Assembly (NCBI GenBank): GCA_026626905.1
Contig: JAPNUX010000001.1
Coordinates: 186,001-250,000, forward strand
Direction of reading: 5' to 3'
DNA: 64,000 bases
From: Desulfurococcus sp.
Lineage (GTDB): Archaea; Thermoproteota; Thermoprotei_A; Sulfolobales; Desulfurococcaceae
The first letter of the stretch is position 1. Each line of letters starts with the position of its first letter. Below, piece by piece: positions 33,272 to 41,871 of the stretch. The notes below the pieces were generated by a model. The model saw only the letters and a list, made by a program, of their open reading frames with translations. It did no database searches and had not been told where the DNA came from. Made by a program: the position numbers and the translations under genes.

Positions 33272-34186
33272 TTGAAGACCTCAACTCTAAGTGGTTTTTC
33301 CTTTATTATTCCTGCTTTAATACTAATTTCAATCTTTGTCGTATACCCGATTATTGCAACCATAGCTTTAAGCTTTAATGTAAGCCTTGGCTTAGGTGGA
33401 GGCGTGGTTCGTGACTCCCAGCCGGGCCTGGAGAACTACTACGTGGTGCTTGCAAGTCCTAGTTTCATTAATGTTCACGGTATTGAAACGCTATCCTTCC
33501 CCATGGGAGCCATAGTGCATAATATCTTGTGGATAGCTATTCATCTTCCTCTCACAATCATGCTGGGATTGCTCTTCGCGGTCCTCCTACAGAATGTGAA
33601 GGGTGGAGCGGTAATCAGGTCATTTATGTTTCTCGGGATGGTTATACCAATGATTGTGGGAGGACTTCTGATAATGTTCTCGTTAGACAGGGATCTCGGG
33701 GTTGTAAATCTCTTCTTAAAGGTTATCGGCTTAGGGAGTTATGCTAGAAGCTGGACTATATATCCTGATACAGCATTATTCTCCCTCATCCTTGGTTCCC
33801 TATGGCTGTGGAGTGGATTTAGTGTCACCCTCTACTCGGCTGGGCTCTCATCCCTCCCTAGAGAGCTTATTGAAGCAGCTGTGGTTGATGGTGCAAGCTT
33901 CAGAAGAATACTCTTTGACATCATAATACCTCAATTGAAGCCTGTTACAGTGACAGTTGTAGCTATGACTATACTATGGGATTTAAAGATATTCGATATA
34001 GTCTACGCTTCTACAATGGGGGGTCCCGGCGGTGCATCCATGGTTCTCGCGGTACTCATGTATGATTACTTCGCGAGAGCATTAAATTATCCTATGGCTT
34101 CTACGGTTGCAACAATACTTACCTTGGTGACAATACCTCCTGCAATACTATTATTTAAGTATTCGAAGACAGGTGAGGCCAAGTGA
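33272..34186 (+). CDS. Sugar ABC transporter permease (MalF-type)
   Basis: 304 residues with six apparent membrane helices. The EAA loop 'Leu-Ile-Glu-Ala-Ala-Val-Val-Asp-Gly-Ala-Ser' occurs near residue 205, followed by 'Ile-Ile-Ile-Pro-Gln-Leu-Lys-Pro'. Both are diagnostic for MalF/UgpA permeases. TTG 33272 is preferred over an upstream frame start at 33227 because GGTGG lies just before it. It pairs with the next gene to form the heterodimeric channel, overlapping it by 4 nt. Confidence 0.92.
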   Translation: MKTSTLSGFSFIIPALILISIFVVYPIIATIALSFNVSLGLGGGVVRDSQPGLENYYVVLASPSFINVHGIETLSFPMGAIVHNILWIAIHLPLTIMLGLLFAVLLQNVKGGAVIRSFMFLGMVIPMIVGGLLIMFSLDRDLGVVNLFLKVIGLGSYARSWTIYPDTALFSLILGSLWLWSGFSVTLYSAGLSSLPRELIEAAVVDGASFRRILFDIIIPQLKPVTVTVVAMTILWDLKIFDIVYASTMGGPGGASMVLAVLMYDYFARALNYPMASTVATILTLVTIPPAILLFKYSKTGEAK

Positions 34187-35052
34187 GAAGGAAGCTTGAA
34201 GCTTTTCACAGTGGGTTATTCCGCACACCATTTAAATGGCTAGTGGTTAACATCGTAATGTGGGCTGTAGGAATACTATGGATTACTCCTTTTATCGGGA
34301 TTTTCATGACGTCTATTAGGCCTTTCAGCGAGGTAGTTTACGGCTGGTGGAGGTTAAACCCCTTCACCTTCACTTTAAGCAACTACTATAATGCTCTTTT
34401 CAATCCATCATTCTCACTACTACGCGGTATAGTGAACTCTTTCATAGTATCCATACCTAGCACTGTAATCCCAGTTCTCATTGCGGCGCTTGCAGCATAC
34501 TCGTTTGCACGTTTCAGCCTCCCATTAAAGAACTATCTCTTCGTGTTCATGTTGTTCCTGATGGCTGTGCCTCAGCAGATGACGATAGTGCCTATATTCT
34601 TAATGCTAAAGGATATGCAGTTATTGAATACTTATCTTGGATTAATTCTGGTTCACTCTTCGTGGGGTATACCCTGGGTGACATTCTTCCTTAAAAACTA
34701 CTTCTCACTGCTACCGGTAGAGCTGGAGGAAGCTGCACGCGTCGATGGAGCCACAAGCAGACAGGTATTCTTCGATATTATCCTCCCTGAGGCTCTACCA
34801 GGACTCATCTCAGCATCTGTTCTACAGTTTGCGTGGGTCTGGAATGACTTCTTCTTCGCCTTAATGCTAATCTTCGACCCTGATAAAATGGTTGTCACGC
34901 AAATGCTACCTAGACTTAAAGGCCAATACCAAGTAGACTGGGGCTTACTGTCCAGTGGCTCCGTGCTTGCTATGATAGTTCCTCTTCTAGTGTATGCACT
35001 CCTAAACAAATACTTTGTGAGAGGGTTCACCGGGTGGGCTTTAAAGAAATAG
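34183..35052 (+). CDS. Sugar ABC transporter permease (MalG-type)
   Basis: 289 residues, six membrane helices. EAA loop 'Leu-Glu-Glu-Ala-Ala-Arg-Val-Asp-Gly-Ala-Thr' near residue 185 and the following 'Ile-Ile-Leu-Pro-Glu-Ala-Leu-Pro-Gly' match MalG/UgpE permeases. The GTG start overlaps the TGA stop of the previous gene. It forms the second half of the translocation pore. Confidence 0.92.
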   Translation: MRRKLEAFHSGLFRTPFKWLVVNIVMWAVGILWITPFIGIFMTSIRPFSEVVYGWWRLNPFTFTLSNYYNALFNPSFSLLRGIVNSFIVSIPSTVIPVLIAALAAYSFARFSLPLKNYLFVFMLFLMAVPQQMTIVPIFLMLKDMQLLNTYLGLILVHSSWGIPWVTFFLKNYFSLLPVELEEAARVDGATSRQVFFDIILPEALPGLISASVLQFAWVWNDFFFALMLIFDPDKMVVTQMLPRLKGQYQVDWGLLSSGSVLAMIVPLLVYALLNKYFVRGFTGWALKK

Positions 35053-35065
35053 GGGGTGAAGGCAT

Positions 35066-36136
35066 GTGGCTGTAGGCGTTAGAGTAGAAGACGTGTCAAA
35101 AATATTCCCGCCTAATACTATAGCATTAAAAGACGTGAGATTCGAGATCAAGCCTGGAGAATTCTTTGTAATCCTAGGCCCCTCAGGGTCCGGTAAGACC
35201 ACTCTACTAAGGATCATTGCTGGGCTAGAGGTACCAAGTAAGGGGAGAATAATCTTTGGTGATAGAGTTATCGTTGATGCTGAGAAAGGAGTGTACGTTG
35301 AACCTAGAGAAAGAAACATCGGGATGGTATTCCAGAATTGGGCGTTATACTCGCATATGACAGCCTACGATAATATAGCATACCCGCTTAAACTCAAAAA
35401 GCTACCTAGAGATGAAATCGATAAACGCGTCAAAGAAGTGGCTGAAGCTCTAGGGATAAAAGAGCTCCTTCACAGGAAACCTGCTCAGCTTTCAGGCGGC
35501 CAGCAGCAGAGAGTAGCTTTAGCTAGAGCACTAGTCAAGCAACCCGATATACTACTGTTAGATGAGCCATTCTCAAACCTGGATGCTAGAGTAAGAGTCA
35601 CTGCTAGAGAGTTCGTGAAAGAAGTGCAGAGAAAGCTTGGTATAACTTCAATACTTGTCACACATGACCAAGCGGATGCATTTGCTGTAGGAGATCGCAT
35701 TCTAGTCTTAAGGAACGGTGTAGTCCAGCAGGTGGGCTCAAGAGAAGAGCTCTACGATAACCCAGTAAACCTCTTTGTAGCAAACTTCATCGGCGACCCG
35801 CCAATGAATATCGTGGAATTAAGTATAAACCACCCATTACTTGAAACCTTAGGGCTCAAGAAATTTGTATCGGAAAGCAGTAGAGTCTACCTCGGTGTAA
35901 GACCTGATGAAGCACTAGCTGTAGTGGAGAAAGGAAAAGCACATGCAACAGGTATAGTCACACTAATAGAGTATCTGGGCTCGAGAAAATACTGTAGAAT
36001 AGAAACTCCAGATGGATTAGCTCTTAAGGTTTTAGCTGGAGATAATATATCAGAGGGCATGGAGGCCGGCATCTATATTAAGAAACTACACTTATTCCAA
36101 GCAAATGGTGAGAGAATTACAACCATTAATCTCTAA
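35066..36136 (+). CDS. Sugar ABC transporter ATPase (MalK/UgpC type)
   Basis: 356 residues. Walker A is Gly-Pro-Ser-Gly-Ser-Gly-Lys-Thr-Thr (about 38-46), the Q-loop is 'Met-Val-Phe-Gln-Asn-Trp-Ala-Leu-Tyr', the signature is Leu-Ser-Gly-Gly-Gln-Gln-Gln-Arg, Walker B is Leu-Leu-Leu-Asp-Glu-Pro-Phe-Ser, and the H-loop is 'Val-Thr-His-Asp-Gln'. After about residue 240 comes the regulatory OB/TOBE domain found in MalK-type sugar ATPases ('Gly-Val-Arg-Pro-Asp-Glu-Ala'). It completes the import operon. Such ATPases often serve several sugar systems in one cell. GTG start behind GGGGTGA. Confidence 0.94.
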   Translation: MAVGVRVEDVSKIFPPNTIALKDVRFEIKPGEFFVILGPSGSGKTTLLRIIAGLEVPSKGRIIFGDRVIVDAEKGVYVEPRERNIGMVFQNWALYSHMTAYDNIAYPLKLKKLPRDEIDKRVKEVAEALGIKELLHRKPAQLSGGQQQRVALARALVKQPDILLLDEPFSNLDARVRVTAREFVKEVQRKLGITSILVTHDQADAFAVGDRILVLRNGVVQQVGSREELYDNPVNLFVANFIGDPPMNIVELSINHPLLETLGLKKFVSESSRVYLGVRPDEALAVVEKGKAHATGIVTLIEYLGSRKYCRIETPDGLALKVLAGDNISEGMEAGIYIKKLHLFQANGERITTINL

Positions 36137-36236
36137 CAACACCTTTAATTTCTACATCTCCATCTCCGATTTCCGTTCAAGGGGCAGCCAGCCCTCAGAT
36201 TTCGCGAAGCCTCTACAGGAATATTACAGCTGGAAG

Positions 36237-36590
36237 CTAGGCTTCCTCTACTACTAATACCTTACCTCTTCTCATGAAGAATACGGCTTCACTTGGTGTT
36301 ACAATATGTATTTCAAAGGGATGGTAGTATGGTAGCTTTAATTCCTCTTCAATAATAGATTTTATCTTCGCTTTAGCTAAAATACCCTTGGGATATTCTG
36401 ATACAGGGACAACAACTAGTATATCTACATCACTTGCACCTATGTAATCGCCTCTAGCGATGCTCCCTATAAGGTATACTTGCGACCCAGGTAGATGCTT
36501 CTTAACTATTCTTGCAATTTCTTTAACCCACTTACGCCACGCATCAATCATTCTTCGTCTCTGAAGCAAAGTATCCGTGAAGAACCACAC
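36237..36590 (-). CDS. MNT-type nucleotidyltransferase domain protein
   Basis: 117 residues of the minimal nucleotidyltransferase fold. The motif Gly42-Ser43-x2-Ala-Arg-Gly-Asp and Ser53-Asp54-Val-Asp56 holds the two catalytic metal-binding Asp residues, and a later acidic strand 'Phe-Glu-Ile-His-Ile-Val' is near 92-97. It pairs with the HEPN gene upstream: the HEPN TAG and the GTG here share one base at 36590. HEPN/MNT pairs are widespread in archaea and some act as toxin-antitoxin systems, with the MNT partner adenylylating the HEPN partner. Whether this one does is unknown. Confidence 0.87.
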   Translation of the reverse strand: MWFFTDTLLQRRRMIDAWRKWVKEIARIVKKHLPGSQVYLIGSIARGDYIGASDVDILVVVPVSEYPKGILAKAKIKSIIEEELKLPYYHPFEIHIVTPSEAVFFMRRGKVLVVEEA

Positions 36591-36991
36591 TAAGACTCAC
36601 CTCTTAGGAGAGTGTTAATCACGTTAACAGCCTCCTCTACAAGCTTGATCATATCATCTGCATCCTCTGCAGTATAATCCTTTACGAAGTATCTTGCGAG
36701 AAGGTACGAGTCCTCTAAAGCAAGTATTCTCACCCTATTGCTCTTTATGAATTCCTCTAGCTTCATTGAACCGGATACTCTAGCTATCTCACCGAGAAGT
36801 CTTCTAACACTATGAGTTCTAGGGTAATCTCCTATGAAAACTAAAAGAGCGTACTTTAAGTATAATTGGAGAGCTTGCTCAGCTAGAAAGCAGGCTAGAT
36901 CATAGTATCCCTTACTACGGGCACTTCTAGCTTCATCAAGAAATCTCATATACCTATCCTTTAAAACTAGCGCTTCTTCACTACTAGACAT
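36590..36991 (-). CDS. HEPN-domain protein (MNT partner)
   Basis: 133 residues, mainly helical, with the PF05168-type core: 'Ala-Cys-Phe-Leu-Ala-Glu-Gln-Ala-Leu-Gln-Leu-Tyr-Leu-Lys-Tyr-Ala' followed by 'Arg-Thr-His-Ser-Val-Arg-Arg-Leu-Leu'. The single His in the protein has no Arg 5-7 residues before it, so the Arg-x4-6-His RNase motif of toxic HEPN proteins is absent. A binding or regulatory role with the MNT protein seems likelier than mRNA cleavage (inference). Confidence 0.82.
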   Translation of the reverse strand: MSSSEEALVLKDRYMRFLDEARSARSKGYYDLACFLAEQALQLYLKYALLVFIGDYPRTHSVRRLLGEIARVSGSMKLEEFIKSNRVRILALEDSYLLARYFVKDYTAEDADDMIKLVEEAVNVINTLLRGES

Positions 36992-37065
36992 GACTCCTCT
37001 ACCAATCTTGTTCTCATGGAATTCATTGGTAAAATATTAATGCTCTCCTAGTAGCTCTTTTGAGA

Positions 37066-37827
37066 TTACTTCTCGATTCTCAGAATTACTGGTTTCACCC
37101 CGGTTTTATCGATAGTGTAGAGTACCCAGCCGTACCTATGGGGTACACCCTTGATTCTTCTCACTATTATCTGGCGTACCTGTACTGGTAGCTGCATGGG
37201 TAGGCCTTCTGCTAAGCTCTGGGTTTCAATTACCCCGTCGACTAAGTGTTCTACTGCATGGAGGTATTCTCTGAAGCTCTCCGTGGATGTGTGGAGTGAT
37301 GCTATTATGGGTACTTCGAGAGACTTCGAGATGTTTGCTCTTAGCGTTTTCACAAACTCCATGAATCTAGTTGGGTCAAGAGATATCATTACGTCGTTCA
37401 GCGAGTCAATTATCACTAGCCCTCTTCCCTTCAACCCTCTTGACTCAACTACTCTTAGGATAGCGTTAACTATATTCTCCGGGTTCCTTGGATCCACCTC
37501 CTCGGCTACCAGTGGGTGCAGGATTCCCTTCCTGCTTTTTACCAGGTAGCTGAAGCCGTCTACTATTATTAGAAGCCTGCTTGTATTCTCATCTATTTTC
37601 AAGCCGAAGGATTCAAGCTGCCTTATGATAGTTAATGGATCGTCATCTATGCCGACGTATACTACTGGTTCACCGCTCTCCACGATGCTTCTAGCTATGT
37701 TGGCTAGTATAGCGCTCTTCCCGGATCCTCCCTCACCGCTTAGAATTACAAGCGTGTTCCTTGGTATACCCTCCGGGAGTATGTAGAGGAAGAGGTCTAG
37801 TTTAATGAGTATTCTTGAAGTCTCCAT
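37066..37827 (-). CDS. KaiC/RecA-like ATPase domain protein
   Basis: About 253 residues. Walker A is Gly-Glu-Gly-Gly-Ser-Gly-Lys-Ser (31-38). 'Val-Tyr-Val-Gly-Ile-Asp-Asp-Asp-Pro' follows, then Walker B 'Gly-Leu-Val-Ile-Ile-Asp-Ser-Leu-Asn-Asp' near 134 and a KaiC-like tail 'Ile-Ile-Val-Arg-Arg-Ile-Lys-Gly-Val-Pro-His'. Single-domain archaeal KaiC relatives have been proposed as signalling or regulatory ATPases; no clock role is implied. ATG 37827 is preferred over 37836 (GGTG 6 nt upstream). It is divergent from the dehydrogenase operon, with which it shares a short promoter region. Confidence 0.82.
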   Translation of the reverse strand: METSRILIKLDLFLYILPEGIPRNTLVILSGEGGSGKSAILANIARSIVESGEPVVYVGIDDDPLTIIRQLESFGLKIDENTSRLLIIVDGFSYLVKSRKGILHPLVAEEVDPRNPENIVNAILRVVESRGLKGRGLVIIDSLNDVMISLDPTRFMEFVKTLRANISKSLEVPIIASLHTSTESFREYLHAVEHLVDGVIETQSLAEGLPMQLPVQVRQIIVRRIKGVPHRYGWVLYTIDKTGVKPVILRIEK

Positions 37828-37923
37828 TAGATGCACCCTCTAGCTCATCTATACTAAACTATATGCTATATGTTTATTTATGCTTTGATTCAACCTTGTA
37901 TGTGGAGTACTGGTGAAGTCTTA

Positions 37924-39405
37924 ATGCCCGATTACAGGATATACGAGCACCCTGTGTTAAAGTTCAAGCGGGGGCGCCATGTAATCTTCAAGTATAATGG
38001 GAGTATTATTGAAGCCTATGAAGGAGAGAGTATCCTAGCTGCTCTCTACGCTCTCGGGTACAGGGTTTTCTCGAGGAGCCCTGATGGAAGCAGGCCTCGC
38101 GGAGCATTCTGCATGATTGGCAGGTGCTCAAGCTGTCTTTCAACAGTCAACGGGGTCCCGAATACTAGGATATGCATTGAGCCTGTGAGAGACAACTTAG
38201 AGGTTGTAGGAGGTACTGGGATTCCTGAAGCCCCGGTAAGCGTCACCGGGTTCAAGCCTGTGGATAAGGAGATTGTTGAAGCAGACGTACTAGTCATTGG
38301 TGGAGGACCGGCTGGACTTCAAGCAGCTCTCAGACTAGGCGAGAGAGGAGTCAAGACAGTTGTTGTGACAGACCACTTTAAGCTTGGAGGACAGCTCGTC
38401 AAGCAGACTCATAGATTCTTCGGTAGCGTGAGGTACTACGGGGGGTTACGGGGCTTCAGGATAGCTGAGAAGCTTGTTGAAACCTTATCGAGGATGCCCT
38501 CTGTGAAGACTTATACTAGAGCCTACGCATACGGTTTCTTCAGTGAAGGCTTCATCGGTGTAGCAGTTAGCGGCGAGAACCCTGTTAACCTCTTAGTGAA
38601 GCCTAAATACGTTATCATTGCTACTGGAGCCATGGAGAGAATGGCGTTATTCGAGAATAACGATCTACCGGGGGTTATGGGGGCTGGAGGCGCTCAAACC
38701 TTAATGAATGAATACGGAGTTAAACCAGGTGAGGATGCATTAATTGTCGGCGCCGGCAACGTAGGCTTGATCGTAGCCTACCAGCTTCTCCAGGCGGGGG
38801 TAAGAGTCCACGGCGTGATCGAGCTACGCGAGGAGATAGGCGGCTGGGTTGTACATGCAGCTAAAATACGCAGGTATGGCGTGCCAATTCTAACAGGACA
38901 CTCAATCCTCAGGGTAGAGGGGCAGGAGAGGGTTGAGAAGGCTGTTATAGCAGCCGTGGATGAAAAGCGTAAGCCTATACCCGGCACTGAGAGGGAGTAT
39001 AGTGTTGATTTAGTTCTACTGGCTGTAGGACTCCAGCCGGAGTACACGCTTCTAAGTCAGATGGGGGCTGCCATGAAGTACGTGCCGGAGGCTGGTGGAT
39101 TCATACCTCTTAGAACCAGGTTCATGGAGACAAGTATCCCCAATGTCTTTGTGGCTGGCGATACCTCAGGGGTAGAAGAGGCTACAACAGCCTTCATAGA
39201 GGGAGAGATAGCAGCATACACCATACTAGAGAGAATGGGCTTCAGGGATGCAGCTGAAGCAAGAGATAGATTACTAGACTTCCTCTGGAATGAGTATAGG
39301 CTGAGCCCGGTTGTAGCTAGAGCCCGTGAAGGAAAGCTAAAGGTGACAGTCAGCGAGGAGGAAATAGAGGAGTTGAGGAAGGGGAGTAATCATGTCCACT
39401 TCTAA
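37924..39405 (+). CDS. FAD/NAD-dependent dehydrogenase subunit with 2Fe-2S domain (PdhA/SoxA-like)
   Basis: 493 residues. The N-terminal domain has a 2Fe-2S ferredoxin-like set (Cys63, Cys68, Cys71, Cys84) as in sarcosine oxidase alpha and HcnA/B-type proteins. It is followed by a disulfide-reductase-like flavoprotein: FAD motif Gly-Gly-Gly-Pro-Ala-Gly (126-131), 'Ile-Ala-Thr-Gly-Ala' near 230, a second nucleotide motif 'Val-Gly-Ala-Gly-Asn-Val-Gly' near 276, and 'Asn-Val-Phe-Val-Ala-Gly-Asp-Thr' near 416. Gene order and sizes match archaeal dye-linked L-proline dehydrogenase clusters (pdhA-F-X-B). ATG 37924 (GGTG 9 nt before) is preferred over 37870. Confidence 0.85.
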   Translation: MPDYRIYEHPVLKFKRGRHVIFKYNGSIIEAYEGESILAALYALGYRVFSRSPDGSRPRGAFCMIGRCSSCLSTVNGVPNTRICIEPVRDNLEVVGGTGIPEAPVSVTGFKPVDKEIVEADVLVIGGGPAGLQAALRLGERGVKTVVVTDHFKLGGQLVKQTHRFFGSVRYYGGLRGFRIAEKLVETLSRMPSVKTYTRAYAYGFFSEGFIGVAVSGENPVNLLVKPKYVIIATGAMERMALFENNDLPGVMGAGGAQTLMNEYGVKPGEDALIVGAGNVGLIVAYQLLQAGVRVHGVIELREEIGGWVVHAAKIRRYGVPILTGHSILRVEGQERVEKAVIAAVDEKRKPIPGTEREYSVDLVLLAVGLQPEYTLLSQMGAAMKYVPEAGGFIPLRTRFMETSIPNVFVAGDTSGVEEATTAFIEGEIAAYTILERMGFRDAAEARDRLLDFLWNEYRLSPVVARAREGKLKVTVSEEEIEELRKGSNHVHF

Positions 39406-39877
39406 GCGGACAGGCGTGATCTCACCTAGAGAACTGGAGGAGAAGGGCCTCCTACCGCCTCTTGAGAGGCTTCTCAAGGGACCTGTCGCAGTACTCGAGT
39501 GCCCTGAGGAGATACCCTGCGATGTATGTACTGCTTCATGCCCATTCCACGCAATAACCAAGAGTAGAATATACGATACCCCGAAACTCGACCCCGATAA
39601 GTGTATTGGCTGCGGTGTCTGTGTAGCGAGATGTCCTGGACTAGCTATATTCGTCGTAGACCTCAGTAAGCCTGGTAAAGCTTATGTGACACTACCATAC
39701 GAGATGCTTCCGCAGCCCTCGAAGGGTGTTCAAGTAGAACTACTAGATAGAGAGGGAGTGAAGGTAGGTGAAAGCGTGGTCGTTAAGGCCTGGAGCTATG
39801 ATGGAACATGGGTTGTAACAGTCGAGGTCCCCAGAGACAAGTGGCTTGATGTCAGAGCTATAAGAGTGAAAAGGTGA
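39392..39877 (+). CDS. 4Fe-4S ferredoxin-type subunit of the dehydrogenase
   Basis: 161 residues. Cysteines form two cluster-binding groups: Cys37, Cys43, Cys46, Cys50-Pro and Cys71, Cys74, Cys77, Cys81-Pro, so two 4Fe-4S clusters are plausible. A beta-rich C-terminal extension (about 95-161) follows. Its position between the large flavoprotein and the small BFD-like subunit suggests an electron-transfer role inside one complex, comparable to pdhF of Thermococcus/Pyrococcus proline dehydrogenase. It overlaps the upstream gene by 14 nt. Confidence 0.85.
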   Translation: MSTSKRTGVISPRELEEKGLLPPLERLLKGPVAVLECPEEIPCDVCTASCPFHAITKSRIYDTPKLDPDKCIGCGVCVARCPGLAIFVVDLSKPGKAYVTLPYEMLPQPSKGVQVELLDREGVKVGESVVVKAWSYDGTWVVTVEVPRDKWLDVRAIRVKR

Positions 39878-39882
39878 GGGCC

Positions 39883-40164
39883 GTGAGCCTGGATGCGAGG
39901 AAAGTAGTGGTGTGCCGCTGCGAGAACGTTACTCTAGCCGATACACTAGAGGCAGTGGACAACGGTATCGATAACCTCGAGCTCCTGAAGAGGAAGCTGA
40001 GGATTGGAATGGGGCCCTGCCAGGGTAGAACATGTCTGATTCTTGCAGCTGAAATCATAGCGAGAAGGACGGGCAGGAGTGTAGAGGAGGTTCTCGTGCC
40101 GCCAAGCCGGCCGCCGATATCACCGGTTAAAATAAAGTACTTTATTGGAGGGAGAGTAGAGTGA
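39883..40164 (+). CDS. BFD-like [2Fe-2S] small subunit
   Basis: 93 residues. Cys11-x-Cys13 and Cys46-x4-Cys51 (within Gly-Pro-Cys-Gln-Gly-Arg-Thr-Cys) are the four ligands of the bacterioferritin-associated-ferredoxin (BFD) fold found in sarcosine oxidase and proline dehydrogenase complexes. GTG 39883 is preferred to GTG 39874, since GGTG stands 6 nt upstream. It overlaps the following gene by 4 nt. It probably bridges electron flow between the two flavoproteins. Confidence 0.85.
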   Translation: MSLDARKVVVCRCENVTLADTLEAVDNGIDNLELLKRKLRIGMGPCQGRTCLILAAEIIARRTGRSVEEVLVPPSRPPISPVKIKYFIGGRVE

Positions 40165-41291
40165 AAGCAGAGCTAGCTATCATAGGTGGAGGTATAACAG
40201 GTCTCTTCACTGCTGTCACGCTAGTAGAGCAAGGATATAAGAGCATAGTTATACTGGAGAAATCCTATGTGGGCTCAGGAGGCACTTTCAGGTGTGCTAC
40301 AGGAATAAGAGCCAGCTTCACTAGTAGAGAGCATGTTGAAGTCATGAAGAGAGCCATAGAACTATGGCCTCAGCTCGCTAAGAAGCTCGGCTTCCCCTAT
40401 AGAAGAGACGGCTACCTGTGGCTGCTGACAAGAGACGAGGATGTAGAACTATTCAGGCGTGTAGTAGAATTCCACCACTCTCTTAACGTGCCGACGAGAA
40501 TCGTGGATCCCAGCGAAGTCAAGGAGATCGTTCCCTCAATCAACAATAAAGGGATTCTAGCGGCAGTCCACGATCCTCTAGCAGGCAAGGCAAGCGTCTT
40601 CCAAGCCGTAGTAAACTCTCTCGTATACCTCAAGCAGAGGGGTATTAGCGTGCATGAAAGAGTAGAGGCTACAAGAATACTTAGAGAAAACGGTAAACTC
40701 GTAGTTGAAACCAGCAGGGGGAGGATTGAAGCAAATAAAATCCTAGTTGCAGCTGCACGCGGAACAGTCGACCTGCTTAAAAGCATTGGCGTAGAGCTCC
40801 CAATACGAAATCTAGCTAAGCATGCACTAGTCACAGAAGTCTTCAAGCCTGTTATAAAACCACTGATAATAGACTGGTCTTCCTCATCCTACATAGTTCA
40901 ATTAATCCACGGCAACATATACATTGGAGCAGACATCCCTGAAAAGTACGATGAGCCGGCTGCAAGCAGATACCTGTTCCTCGAGAAGGCTGCCAGCGTG
41001 TGGGTAAAATACTTCCCGTGGCTGAGTGAAGTATACGTGCTTAGATACTGGACGGGATACTACGATATGACCCCAGATCACCATCCGATAATAGGCCCAC
41101 TAGACGAAGACGAGAATATACTTGTAGCAGCAGGCTTCAGCGGGCACGGCTTCATGATGGCTCCAGCTGTAGCAGAAGCCCTCGCATTCTACATACTAGG
41201 AGATAAGCCACCTGTAAGTGAATTCCTGAATCTAAAGCCAGATAGATTCAAGAAGGGAAGACTGGTAAAGGAGGTTGCAGTCTTCGGCTAG
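40161..41291 (+). CDS. FAD-dependent oxidoreductase, DAO family (PdhB-like catalytic subunit)
   Basis: 376 residues of the D-amino-acid-oxidase/glycine-oxidase family. The FAD dinucleotide motif 'Ile-Ile-Gly-Gly-Gly-Ile-Thr-Gly' is at 7-14. 'Glu-Lys-Ser-Tyr-Val-Gly-Ser-Gly-Gly' near 32-40 and the C-terminal 'Ala-Ala-Gly-Phe-Ser-Gly-His-Gly-Phe-Met-Met-Ala-Pro' near 320-335 are family hallmarks. In the pdh-type cluster this subunit oxidises the amino acid. L-proline or another imino/N-methyl amino acid (sarcosine-like) is the likely substrate, which sequence alone cannot settle. Confidence 0.87.
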   Translation: MKAELAIIGGGITGLFTAVTLVEQGYKSIVILEKSYVGSGGTFRCATGIRASFTSREHVEVMKRAIELWPQLAKKLGFPYRRDGYLWLLTRDEDVELFRRVVEFHHSLNVPTRIVDPSEVKEIVPSINNKGILAAVHDPLAGKASVFQAVVNSLVYLKQRGISVHERVEATRILRENGKLVVETSRGRIEANKILVAAARGTVDLLKSIGVELPIRNLAKHALVTEVFKPVIKPLIIDWSSSSYIVQLIHGNIYIGADIPEKYDEPAASRYLFLEKAASVWVKYFPWLSEVYVLRYWTGYYDMTPDHHPIIGPLDEDENILVAAGFSGHGFMMAPAVAEALAFYILGDKPPVSEFLNLKPDRFKKGRLVKEVAVFG

Positions 41292-41397
41292 TGATACGTG
41301 AAAATACACGGTATCTCAGAACACTATCCATGGAGTGCAATAGACTGGTAGGCAGGGAGCTTAACATCTGAGTGTAATAAACCAGGGCTTTTCTTTT

Positions 41398-41871
41398 CTA
41401 ACTGCTAGTTCTCTTAAATCTTGCACCGTCACCTACAACCCAGTATTCTCCATCACTCCTCTTCTCCAGCTTGAATATCGGGGCTTCCCTCTTAACTCTC
41501 TCTAGTGCTTCAATCATTGCTGGATTACTATTATTTCTACTGACGCCTGCAGCAACAATATATATTGTAGACTCGCCTGGATTAAGACCGCCTAGCCTAT
41601 GGTATATCATGATAGCTTTGAGAGAGTACTTGGAGCAGACTTCTCTAGCAATCTCTTCAAGCTTCTTTAATACCAGCTCTTCTATAGCACTATACTCAAG
41701 TTTGTATACTCTAGTATCCCCTAGATCCCCCTTCACTAGGCCTATGAACATGGATACTGCTCCGATCGCGTGCTCCTCATCTATTAATCTCAGCTTATCG
41801 AGGAGCTTGTCGAGTGATATATCCTCGCTCTCGCTCAGTAATCTTACCTCTACGTAGCACAATTCAACCAC
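41398..41871 (-). CDS. moaE: Molybdopterin synthase large subunit MoaE
   Basis: 157 residues. 'Ile-Gly-Ala-Val-Ser-Met-Phe-Ile-Gly-Leu-Val', 'Leu-Glu-Tyr-Ser-Ala', 'Ile-Tyr-His-Arg-Leu-Gly-Gly-Leu-Asn-Pro-Gly-Glu' and 'Lys-Arg-Glu-Ala-Pro-Ile-Phe-Lys-Leu-Glu' match MoaE, the catalytic half of MPT synthase. It transfers sulfur from MoaD to cyclic pyranopterin monophosphate. It is the last gene of moaA-C-D-E and overlaps moaD by 8 nt. Confidence 0.93.
   Translation of the reverse strand: MVELCYVEVRLLSESEDISLDKLLDKLRLIDEEHAIGAVSMFIGLVKGDLGDTRVYKLEYSAIEELVLKKLEEIAREVCSKYSLKAIMIYHRLGGLNPGESTIYIVAAGVSRNNSNPAMIEALERVKREAPIFKLEKRSDGEYWVVGDGARFKRTSS

Noticed and set aside
36590-36991. HEPN protein as a classic HepT toxin
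   Set aside because: The Arg-x4-6-His motif required for RNase activity is absent.
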